From: GCA-2733415 sp965178655
Lineage (GTDB): Bacteria; Bacteroidota; Bacteroidia; Flavobacteriales; Flavobacteriaceae
DNA: 64,000 nt
NCBI GenBank assembly: GCA_965178655.1
Contig: OZ238266.1
Location: 1,612,001-1,676,000, forward strand
Reading direction: 5' to 3'
Position numbers and translations under genes: made by a program
The notes under the pieces: generated by a model
Told to the model about the DNA's origin: nothing
Database searches by the model: none
The model's input: only the letters and a program-made list of their open reading frames with translations
In this document: piece by piece, positions 17,741 through 25,153 of the stretch
Layout: each line of letters begins with the position of its first letter
Position numbering within the stretch: the first letter of the stretch is position 1

Positions 17741-18817
17741 ATGGCTAATTTTTATAAATTACGTGTTAAAGCACTACATAAAGAAACAAAAGATACGGTT
17801 GTTGTAAGTTTTGATGTTCCTAAAGTAGCGCAACAACAATTTCAATATAAACAAGGACAATATCTAACACTTAAAGCGGTAATAAACGGCGAAGAGGTTC
17901 GTAGGTCATATTCACTATGCTCTAGTCCAGTTGAAAACAAATGGCAGGTTGCCATTAAAAAAATTGAAAACGGATTGTTTTCAACATACGCAAATGAAGT
18001 GCTTAAAGAAGGAGATGTTTTAGAGGTTTTACCGCCAGACGGAAAATTCTATGTTGATGTTGCTCCAGAAACTCCAAAAAACTATGTGCTTTTTGCTGCA
18101 GGTAGTGGTATTACACCAATACTGTCAATCATAAAAACACATTTAGCCTTAGAGCCAAATGCAACAATACAGTTGTTTTACTTAAATAAATCTGTAAAAA
18201 CCATTATATTTAAAGAGGAAATAGAGGCACTTAAAAATAAATATCTAGAACGCCTAGAAGTGTTTTATTTCTTAACAAAAGAAAATAGAGGAATACCATT
18301 ATTAAACGGAAGGTTTACATCCGAAAAATTACAACAACTAACCACAGAAATAATAAATGTTCCTATGGTTGGTGATGCGTTTATTTGTGGGCCAGAAGAC
18401 ATGATATTCCTGATAAAAGATAGTCTTGAAGCAACAGGGCTAGATGCTAAAAAAATTCATTTCGAATTATTTAATGCAGGAAATACAGCTGCTAATAAAA
18501 AACACATTGCTGAGGTTTTAGAGCACCAAGCCAATCATACCGAAGTTACTATTATTGATGGCGATAAAGAGTTTCATTTTGAAATGGATGTAGCAGATCA
18601 CGATAATATACTAGATGCTGCTTTAGCCAATGATGCCGACTTGCCGTTTGCCTGTAAAGGTGGTGTTTGCTGTACATGTAGAGCAAAAGTTATAGAAGGT
18701 AATGTAGAGATGAAATTAAATTACGGTTTAGAACCAGATGAGGTAGCAGCAGGGTATGTGCTAACATGCCAAGCAGTACCTACAACAAATAAAGTAGTAG
18801 TAGATTTTGACGCTTAA
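17741..18817 (+). CDS. paaE: phenylacetyl-CoA epoxidase reductase subunit PaaE
   Basis: Electron-transfer subunit of the multicomponent phenylacetyl-CoA 1,2-epoxidase; it passes electrons from NADPH to the di-iron oxygenase. The 358 residues show an FAD domain (RRSYSLCSS at about 50-60), an NAD(P) domain (FAAGSGITPILS near 118), and a C-terminal plant-type 2Fe-2S domain with CKGGVCCTC (CX4CX2C spacing) and a fourth cysteine in LTCQ. All three modules are complete. It is the first gene of the paa operon, here placed before the oxygenase subunits rather than after them. A promoter covered by an operator lies 58 bases upstream. Confidence 0.95.
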   Translation: MANFYKLRVKALHKETKDTVVVSFDVPKVAQQQFQYKQGQYLTLKAVINGEEVRRSYSLCSSPVENKWQVAIKKIENGLFSTYANEVLKEGDVLEVLPPDGKFYVDVAPETPKNYVLFAAGSGITPILSIIKTHLALEPNATIQLFYLNKSVKTIIFKEEIEALKNKYLERLEVFYFLTKENRGIPLLNGRFTSEKLQQLTTEIINVPMVGDAFICGPEDMIFLIKDSLEATGLDAKKIHFELFNAGNTAANKKHIAEVLEHQANHTEVTIIDGDKEFHFEMDVADHDNILDAALANDADLPFACKGGVCCTCRAKVIEGNVEMKLNYGLEPDEVAAGYVLTCQAVPTTNKVVVDFDA

Positions 18818-18830
18818 AAATAGTAATTAT

Positions 18831-19772
18831 ATGGACGCCGCAACACAAGAAAAATTAGAAATCGCATTTGAGAAAAAAATTGCCGATGATGTACGCATTG
18901 AACCTAAAGATTGGATGCCAGAGAAATATAGAAAAACTCAAATTCGTCAAATCTCACAACATGCACATTCCGAAATTATAGGAATGTTACCTGAAGGAAA
19001 TTGGATTACCAGAGCACCTTCATTAAGACGTAAAGTAGCCTTGCTAGCAAAAATTCAAGATGAAGCTGGACACGGATTGTACTTATACAGTGCAGCAGAA
19101 ACCCTAGGGGTATCTCGCGAAGAATTGTATGAGCAATTGCATACCGGAAAAGCAAAATACTCAAGTATTTTTAACTACCCTACCATTACTTGGGCAGATA
19201 TGGGCGCAATTGGTTGGTTAGTAGATGGCGCAGCAATAATCAATCAAATTCCTCTAATGAACACCTCTTACGGACCTTATGCAAGAGCAATGGTACGTGT
19301 GTGTAAGGAAGAAAGTTTTCATCAGCGTCAAGGTTTTGAAATCATGATTAAACTTACAGAAGGAACACCAGAACAAAAGGCAATGGCACAAGACGCCTTA
19401 AACAGATGGTGGTGGCCAGCCTTAATGATGTTAGGTCCTACAGATGCGGAATCTGTACACACAGAACAATCACTGCGTTGGAAATTAAAAAGAAAAACTA
19501 ACGATGAACTTCGTCAGCAATTTATAGATCAAACAGTACCACAAGCCGAGCTGATAGGTTTAACCATTCCCGATCCAGATTTAAAATGGAATGAAGACCG
19601 AAAAAGCTATGATTTTGGAGCAATTGATTGGGATGAATTCTGGCAAGTAGTAAAAGGACACGGCCCTTGTAATAAAGAGCGTTTAAGCGCTCGTATAAAC
19701 GCATGGGAAGAAGGAACATGGGTTCGTGATGCTGCTATGGCATATGCGGAAAAACAAACAAATAACAAATAA
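18831..19772 (+). CDS. paaA: phenylacetyl-CoA epoxidase catalytic subunit PaaA
   Basis: Di-iron catalytic subunit of phenylacetyl-CoA epoxidase, which inserts oxygen into the aromatic ring. The 313 residues start at the ATG at 18831 (MDAATQEKLE); a start further upstream would overlap paaE. Ferritin-like iron ligands are visible as KIQDEAGH and CKEESFHQRQ. Near identity of local blocks to known PaaA proteins (EIIGMLPEGNWITRAPSL) makes the call secure. It begins 13 bases after paaE and is followed by paaB. Confidence 0.96.
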   Translation: MDAATQEKLEIAFEKKIADDVRIEPKDWMPEKYRKTQIRQISQHAHSEIIGMLPEGNWITRAPSLRRKVALLAKIQDEAGHGLYLYSAAETLGVSREELYEQLHTGKAKYSSIFNYPTITWADMGAIGWLVDGAAIINQIPLMNTSYGPYARAMVRVCKEESFHQRQGFEIMIKLTEGTPEQKAMAQDALNRWWWPALMMLGPTDAESVHTEQSLRWKLKRKTNDELRQQFIDQTVPQAELIGLTIPDPDLKWNEDRKSYDFGAIDWDEFWQVVKGHGPCNKERLSARINAWEEGTWVRDAAMAYAEKQTNNK

Positions 19773-19809
19773 AAATAAACTCCAGTAGGAAAACTAAAAT
19801 ATAGAAATT

Positions 19810-20094
19810 ATGAAAAATAATTGGCCTCTTTGGGAAGTATTTATACGAAGTAAAAACGGATTAGAACACAAACACTGTGGTAGCTTACGTGCTTCAGATG
19901 CCGAAATGGCACTTGAAAACGCACGTGATGTATATACACGTAGGTTAGAAGGTGTTAGTATTTGGGTAGTAGCATCAAAAGATATTACAGCATCAAACCC
20001 GGAAAAGAACGGAGAGCTTTTTGAACCAGCACAAGATAAAGCATACCGCCATCCAACATTCTATAATTTACCAGACGAATTAAAACACATGTAA
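19810..20094 (+). CDS. paaB: phenylacetyl-CoA epoxidase subunit PaaB
   Basis: Small structural subunit (94 residues) of the epoxidase, thought to bridge PaaA-PaaC units. The characteristic openings WPLWEVFIRSK and GLEHKHCGSLRA are present, and the C-terminus ends in FYNLPDELKHM. Its stop codon overlaps the paaC start (TAATG), which indicates translational coupling. Length is normal. Confidence 0.95.
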   Translation: MKNNWPLWEVFIRSKNGLEHKHCGSLRASDAEMALENARDVYTRRLEGVSIWVVASKDITASNPEKNGELFEPAQDKAYRHPTFYNLPDELKHM

Positions 20095-20849
20095 TGCAAA
20101 ACGAAAATTTATATAAATATATTTTAGGAGTTGCAGATAATTCCTTGATCTTAGCACAGCGTATAGGGGAACTATGCGGTCATGGCCCAAGCCTTGAAAC
20201 CGATATTGCCTGTACCAATGTGTCGTTAGATTTATTCGGACAAGTACGCAGTTACTATCAATACGCAGCAACATTAGTAGGAGAGGATACCACAGAAGAT
20301 GATATTGCTTTTTTACGTCGTGAGCAAGAGTATAGAAATGTATTATTAGTAGAGCAACCAAATACAAATTTTGCCTATACAATTGTACGTCACTTTTTAT
20401 TTGATGTATACCATTTATTATTTTTAGAGCAGCTACAAAGTAGTACCGATGATACCCTTTCAGCAATTGCTAAAAAATCAATAAAAGAGGTCAGCTATCA
20501 CGAACGATTCTCTTCCGATTGGATAAAACGTTTGGGAGATGGAACATCAGAAAGTCGTCAAAAAACACAAGATGCTATTGATGGGTTATGGACGTATACC
20601 GACGAACTGTTTCATCAAACCGAAGCTGATAAGTTAATGGTTACTGAAGGTGTTGGGGTAGATGTTACCGTTTTAAAAACAGCCTACTATAAAAAAGTAG
20701 ACAGTATTTTAACGGCCGCTACAATAAAAACACCAGAATTAAAATGGTTTCAAAAAGGAGGGAAACAAGGCGTACATACCGAACATTTAGGATATCTATT
20801 AGCAGACATGCAATATATGCAACGTAGTTTCCCTAATATGGAATGGTAA
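20094..20849 (+). CDS. paaC: phenylacetyl-CoA epoxidase structural subunit PaaC
   Basis: A ferritin-like partner of PaaA (251 residues), needed for complex formation and substrate positioning; family members lack a working di-iron site. Typical blocks are LADNSLILAQR-type at the N-terminus (here VADNSLILAQRIGELCGHGP), FLRREQEYRN, and the C-terminal GVHTEHLGYLLADMQYMQR. It overlaps paaB by one base and precedes paaD by 15 bases. Confidence 0.95.
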   Translation: MQNENLYKYILGVADNSLILAQRIGELCGHGPSLETDIACTNVSLDLFGQVRSYYQYAATLVGEDTTEDDIAFLRREQEYRNVLLVEQPNTNFAYTIVRHFLFDVYHLLFLEQLQSSTDDTLSAIAKKSIKEVSYHERFSSDWIKRLGDGTSESRQKTQDAIDGLWTYTDELFHQTEADKLMVTEGVGVDVTVLKTAYYKKVDSILTAATIKTPELKWFQKGGKQGVHTEHLGYLLADMQYMQRSFPNMEW

Positions 20850-20864
20850 ACAAGTAGTTGTAAA

Positions 20865-21359
20865 ATGGATAAACCAATAATCGACATAGCATTACGGCCT
20901 ATATTAGCACAGGTTTCTGATCCGGAAATACCAGTGCTATCCATTTTAGAAATGGGTGTTGTTAGAAAAGCACAATTGGTAAATGATATTGTTGAAGTAG
21001 TCATTACACCAACATATTCAGGTTGTCCGGCAATGGATGTTATTGGAGATGACATTAAAAAAGCCTTAAAAACACATGGCTTTGCAAGTAAGGTTAAGTT
21101 GGTATTATCACCTGCATGGACCACCGATTGGATTACAGAAAAAGGCAGAAATGCACTACTAGCCTATGGAATTGCACCACCACTAGATGCTGTTTCTGAC
21201 AAGGAGGTATTATTAAAAGATAAAAAATTAGTAGCCTGTCCACAATGTGGATCAACTACTACAAAAATGATAAGTCAGTTTGGCTCAACAGCATGTAAAG
21301 CATTTTTTCAATGCGAAAGCTGTCTAGAACCGTTCGATTACTTTAAATGTTTAAAATAA
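20865..21359 (+). CDS. paaD: PaaD, epoxidase iron-sulfur maturation factor (DUF59/MIP18 family)
   Basis: A 164-residue protein of the PaaD (PaaJ in some nomenclatures) family. The N-terminal MIP18/DUF59 domain carries VSDPEIPVLSILEMGVV and PTYSGCPAMD. The C-terminal zinc ribbon is formed by CPQC and CESC. It is believed to help assemble metal centres of the epoxidase. Its stop overlaps the start of paaG (TAATG). Confidence 0.94.
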   Translation: MDKPIIDIALRPILAQVSDPEIPVLSILEMGVVRKAQLVNDIVEVVITPTYSGCPAMDVIGDDIKKALKTHGFASKVKLVLSPAWTTDWITEKGRNALLAYGIAPPLDAVSDKEVLLKDKKLVACPQCGSTTTKMISQFGSTACKAFFQCESCLEPFDYFKCLK

Positions 21360-22138
21360 TGAGTTCAATTAATTTAAAAATAGAGAATAATGTAGCGTAT
21401 TTAACGCTCAATCGTCCAGAGGTATTTAATAGCTTTAACAGAGAAATGGCACTTTCTTTTCAAGAAAAATTAGACCATTGTAAAGACAACGCTGATGTAC
21501 GCGCAATTGTAATAATAGGAGAAGGAAAGGCATTCTGTGCTGGGCAAGATATTGCCGAGATTACAAATCCAGAATTAAACCCAGGATTTAAAGCAATTCT
21601 TGATGAGCACTATAATCCAATTATAACACGAATTAGAGCAATTGAAAAGCCAATTATTGCCGCAGTAAATGGTGTTGCTGCTGGAGCCGGAGCAAATATA
21701 GCACTGGCCTGTGACATTGTTATAGCACATGAAAAAGCAAGCTTTATACAAGCTTTTAGTAAAATAGGATTGATACCAGATAGTGCAGGAACGTTCTTTT
21801 TACCACGTTTAATAGGCTTTCAAAAGGCATCAGCATTAATGCTGTTAGGAGATAAAGTAGGTGCTGTTGAAGCAGAACGCATAGGAATGATATATAAGTA
21901 TGTTGCTGCAGAAACTTTTTTAGAAGAAGTAGAAAAAACAGCAGTAAAACTTGCTAAGATGCCAACAAAAGCATTAGGATTAACAAAAAGAGTGCTAAAC
22001 CAATCACTTTCTAATACGGTTGAAGAACAATTAGTATTAGAGTCTAAATATCAAATAGAATCTGCACAAACTGCAGATTATACCGAAGGTGTCAACGCTT
22101 TTGTAGAAAAAAGAAAACCAAATTTTATTGGTAAATAA
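21359..22138 (+). CDS. paaG: ring-1,2-epoxyphenylacetyl-CoA isomerase PaaG
   Basis: Crotonase-fold enzyme that turns the ring epoxide into oxepin-CoA and later shifts a double bond. The 259 residues start at the ATG at 21359, coupled to the paaD stop. An in-frame ATG 12 bases earlier is disfavoured. The oxyanion segment GKAFCAGQDI and the helix VNGVAAGAGANIALACD are present. GLIPDSAGT carries the aspartate typical of PaaG in place of the hydratase glutamate, and this supports PaaG rather than a true hydratase. It is followed by paaH after 31 bases. Confidence 0.9.
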   Translation: MSSINLKIENNVAYLTLNRPEVFNSFNREMALSFQEKLDHCKDNADVRAIVIIGEGKAFCAGQDIAEITNPELNPGFKAILDEHYNPIITRIRAIEKPIIAAVNGVAAGAGANIALACDIVIAHEKASFIQAFSKIGLIPDSAGTFFLPRLIGFQKASALMLLGDKVGAVEAERIGMIYKYVAAETFLEEVEKTAVKLAKMPTKALGLTKRVLNQSLSNTVEEQLVLESKYQIESAQTADYTEGVNAFVEKRKPNFIGK

Positions 22139-22169
22139 ATAAAAACTACAGTATTCAAAATTTAATAAT

Positions 22170-23324
22170 ATGAAAGTAGGAATTATAGGGTCAGGAACAA
22201 TGGGGAGTGGTATTGCACAAGTAGCAGCAACCGCAGGATGCGCCGTTAAGATATATGATACCAATCAAAATGCTTTAGAAAAAAGTAGAGCGAGCTTAGA
22301 AAAAGTATTAGCCCGATTAGTTGTTAAAGCTAGAATTGATACCACTGAAAAAACGAGAATTCAAAGTAATATTTCATACGTAAGTAGTTTAAAAGACTTA
22401 GGAGATTCTAATTTAACTATTGAAGCTATAGTTGAAAATCTAACCATTAAACAAAAAGTGTTTTCGGAGTTAGAAACGTATGTTTCGGATAATTGCATTA
22501 TTGCATCAAACACATCATCATTATCAATAGCCTCTATAGCAGCATCTTTGCAAAAACCAGAACGTTGTGTAGGAATTCACTTTTTTAATCCAGCACCGTT
22601 AATGAAATTGGTAGAAGTCATACCAGCAATACAGACAAGCAATGAAGTGCTTGAGCAAGCAACAGCAATAATTACAGATTGGAAAAAAATAGTAGCTATT
22701 GCTAAAGATACTCCAGGGTTTATTGTTAACCGTGTTGCGCGTCCGTTTTATGGAGAAGCATTGCGTATTTATGAAGAAGGTCTGGCAGATTTCTCTACAA
22801 TAGATTACGCTTTAAAAACCGTTGGAGGATTTAGAATGGGACCGTTCGAATTAATGGATTTTATAGGTAACGATGTTAATTACACGGTTACCGAAACAGT
22901 ATTTACGGCATTTTATTTTGACCCGAGATACAAACCATCTTTTACACAAAAGCGCTTTTCTGAAGCAGGATATTTAGGACGAAAATCAGGAAAAGGATAT
23001 TATGATTACAGTGAAAATGCAGTGAAACCTAGTCCTGTGAAAAATGATGCTTTAGCAGAGATTATTTTTAATAGAGTATTGGTAATGTTAATAAACGAAG
23101 CCGCAGATGCACTGTTTTTAAATATTGCTTCTGCTGAAGATATAGATAATGCAATGACCAAAGGGGTTAATTACCCTAAAGGTTTACTGGCATGGGCAGA
23201 TGAAAAAGGAATTGATTGGTGTGTTGAAAAACTTGATAGTATGTATAACGAATACCATGAAGACAGATACCGATGCTCTCCATTATTGCGAAAAATGAAC
23301 ACTGAAAAAAGCACATTTTTTTAA
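22170..23324 (+). CDS. paaH: 3-hydroxyacyl-CoA dehydrogenase PaaH
   Basis: NAD-dependent dehydrogenase oxidising 3-hydroxyadipyl-CoA in the lower PAA pathway. The 384 residues begin with the Rossmann loop GSGTMGSG (residues 7-14). GIHFFNPAPLMKLVE holds the catalytic histidine, and PGFIVNRVARPFYGEAL starts the first C-terminal domain. A second C-terminal 3HCDH-like segment follows (about 290-384). It is shorter than the E. coli protein (about 475). It lies between paaG and paaI with a one-base gap to the latter. Confidence 0.92.
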   Translation: MKVGIIGSGTMGSGIAQVAATAGCAVKIYDTNQNALEKSRASLEKVLARLVVKARIDTTEKTRIQSNISYVSSLKDLGDSNLTIEAIVENLTIKQKVFSELETYVSDNCIIASNTSSLSIASIAASLQKPERCVGIHFFNPAPLMKLVEVIPAIQTSNEVLEQATAIITDWKKIVAIAKDTPGFIVNRVARPFYGEALRIYEEGLADFSTIDYALKTVGGFRMGPFELMDFIGNDVNYTVTETVFTAFYFDPRYKPSFTQKRFSEAGYLGRKSGKGYYDYSENAVKPSPVKNDALAEIIFNRVLVMLINEAADALFLNIASAEDIDNAMTKGVNYPKGLLAWADEKGIDWCVEKLDSMYNEYHEDRYRCSPLLRKMNTEKSTFF

Positions 23325-23325
23325 A

Positions 23326-23733
23326 ATGAATTCAAATAAAATAGTACAAAAAATGTATGATAGCGACCATTTTTCTAAATGGTTGGGTATACATATAGAT
23401 GCTGTTTCTGCAGGAAGTTGTCAAGTATCTATGACTATTAAAAAAGAGATGTTAAATGGCTTTGGAATAGCGCACGGCGGAATAACGTATTCATTGGCAG
23501 ATACAGCTTTAGCCTTTGCTGCAAATACACATGGTAGACAAGCAGTTTCAATAGATACTGCAATTAATCATACAGAAGCTTTGCATGAAGGCGATAAAAT
23601 TATAGCAATTGCAACAGAAGAATCCTTAAAAAACAAATTCGGATTCTACAGCATAACAATAAAAAAGAATGATACCATTGTAGCTTTGTTTAAAGGCACT
23701 GTGTATCGCACAAATAAAAATTGGGAGGAATAA
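23326..23733 (+). CDS. paaI: hydroxyphenylacetyl-CoA thioesterase PaaI
   Basis: Hotdog-fold thioesterase (135 residues) that releases CoA from dead-end ring-hydroxylated phenylacetyl-CoA, protecting the CoA pool. The signature NGFGIAHGGITYSLADTA holds the conserved HGG and the catalytic aspartate. Later segments SIDTAINHTEALHEGD and GKV-like KGTVYRT are typical. It begins one base after paaH. The following 166-base gap carries two opposed palindromic repeats. Confidence 0.93.
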   Translation: MNSNKIVQKMYDSDHFSKWLGIHIDAVSAGSCQVSMTIKKEMLNGFGIAHGGITYSLADTALAFAANTHGRQAVSIDTAINHTEALHEGDKIIAIATEESLKNKFGFYSITIKKNDTIVALFKGTVYRTNKNWEE

Positions 23734-23773
23734 AGTTTAAATATCCAAGTCTAAGATTGCTATAAAAACAAAA

Positions 23774-23842
23774 TGTTACCCAGAACTTGTTTCAGGGTCT
23801 TAATATAAATATTTGAGATACTGAAACAAGTTCAGTATGACA
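23774..23842. repeat. opposed pair of type A palindromic repeats
   Basis: The left copy (23774-23799, minus orientation) is a slightly diverged GACCCTGAAACAAGTTC element. The right copy (23817-23842, plus) reads GATACTGAAACAAGTTCAGT then ATGACA. In the right copy both sides of the stem have changed together (ACCCTGAA/TTCAGGGT to ATACTGAA/TTCAGTAT). The pair sits inside the paa operon between paaI and the thiolase. Confidence 0.7.
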
Positions 23843-23899
23843 GGCGAATGAATGCTGTTAGCGAAGATGGATATACAAACACTAAAATTTTAAATTTAA

Positions 23900-25111
23900 A
23901 TGGAAGCATATATTATAGACGGAGTTCGTACTCCAATAGGGAAATACAAAGGAACCTTATCACCTGTAAGAACAGATGATTTAGGAGCGCTAGTGATAAA
24001 AGAAATTGCGGATAGAAATTCAAATATTCCTAAAGACGCTTATGATGATGTTATTATAGGTTGTGCCAACCAAGCCGGAGAAGATAACCGTAATGTTGCA
24101 CGTATGTCCTTACTGCTAGCAGGTTTACCATATACCGTTCCTGGCGAAACAGTAAACAGACTTTGTAGTTCTGGTTTGTCAGCAATTATACATGCTAATA
24201 GAGCAATTAAAGCAGGCGATGGAGATGTGTTTATAGCAGGAGGAGTAGAACACATGACACGTGGTCCGTTAGCAATTTCAAAACCAGCAACAGGATTTGG
24301 TGGAGACTCTAAAATGTATGATACCACTTTTGGATGGCGTTTTGTAAATAAAAAAATGCATACTATGTACGGTACAGATGGCATGGGTGTTACTGCTGAA
24401 AATTTAGTAGAAAAATATAATATTTCTCGTGAAGATCAAGATGCTTTTGCTTACCGTAGTCAAATGAAAGCTACAAAAGCACAAGAGTCAGGACGATTTG
24501 CTAAAGAAATTGTAGCAGTTGAAATTCCACAGCGAAAAAAAGACCCAATCATTTTTGCAAATGATGAGTTTATAAAACCAACCACAACCCCAGAAATACT
24601 AGCAAAGCTACGCGGCGCTTTTAAAAAAGAAGGCGGTAGTGTAACAGCAGGTAATGCATCGGGATTAAATGATGGTGCTGCTGCAACAATTATAGCTTCA
24701 GAAGCTGCAGTAAAAAAATACGGACTAACACCAATGGCACGTATTGTAAGCTCAGCAGTAGTAGGGGTAGAGCCAAGAATTATGGGTATAGGCCCTGTAA
24801 ATGCCTCCAATAAAGCTTTAGAAAAAGCAGGATTAACTATGAGTGATATGGATGTTATTGAGCTAAACGAAGCTTTTGCAGCACAAAGTTTAGCATGCAT
24901 TCGCGAATGGGGATTAGCAGATGATGATGCTCGTATTAATCCAAACGGCGGCGCAATTGCAATAGGCCACCCATTAGGGGTTACAGGTGCAAGAATAGCC
25001 TATTCTGCAGCAGTAGAATTGCAACAAAAAAATAAGCGTTACGCACTAATTACCATGTGTATTGGTGTAGGACAGGGTTATGCTGCAATTATTGAAAACA
25101 CAAATATATAA
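23900..25111 (+). CDS. paaJ: 3-oxoadipyl-CoA/3-oxo-5,6-dehydrosuberyl-CoA thiolase
   Basis: Thiolase closing the PAA pathway by cleaving 3-oxo-5,6-dehydrosuberyl-CoA and 3-oxoadipyl-CoA to acetyl-CoA and succinyl-CoA. The 403 residues have the nucleophilic Cys89 in NRLCSSGLSA, the C-terminal histidine block NPNGGAIAIGHPLGVTGAR and the second cysteine in MCIGVGQG. It may equally be called PcaF; the context favours the PAA assignment. Length is normal. It follows the opposed repeat pair, which could separate or differentially stabilise the two halves of the operon. Confidence 0.92.
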   Translation: MEAYIIDGVRTPIGKYKGTLSPVRTDDLGALVIKEIADRNSNIPKDAYDDVIIGCANQAGEDNRNVARMSLLLAGLPYTVPGETVNRLCSSGLSAIIHANRAIKAGDGDVFIAGGVEHMTRGPLAISKPATGFGGDSKMYDTTFGWRFVNKKMHTMYGTDGMGVTAENLVEKYNISREDQDAFAYRSQMKATKAQESGRFAKEIVAVEIPQRKKDPIIFANDEFIKPTTTPEILAKLRGAFKKEGGSVTAGNASGLNDGAAATIIASEAAVKKYGLTPMARIVSSAVVGVEPRIMGIGPVNASNKALEKAGLTMSDMDVIELNEAFAAQSLACIREWGLADDDARINPNGGAIAIGHPLGVTGARIAYSAAVELQQKNKRYALITMCIGVGQGYAAIIENTNI

Positions 25112-25153
25112 ACCAATAAACGTAAAAGTTTAGAGCAGATTACATTTATTAAT

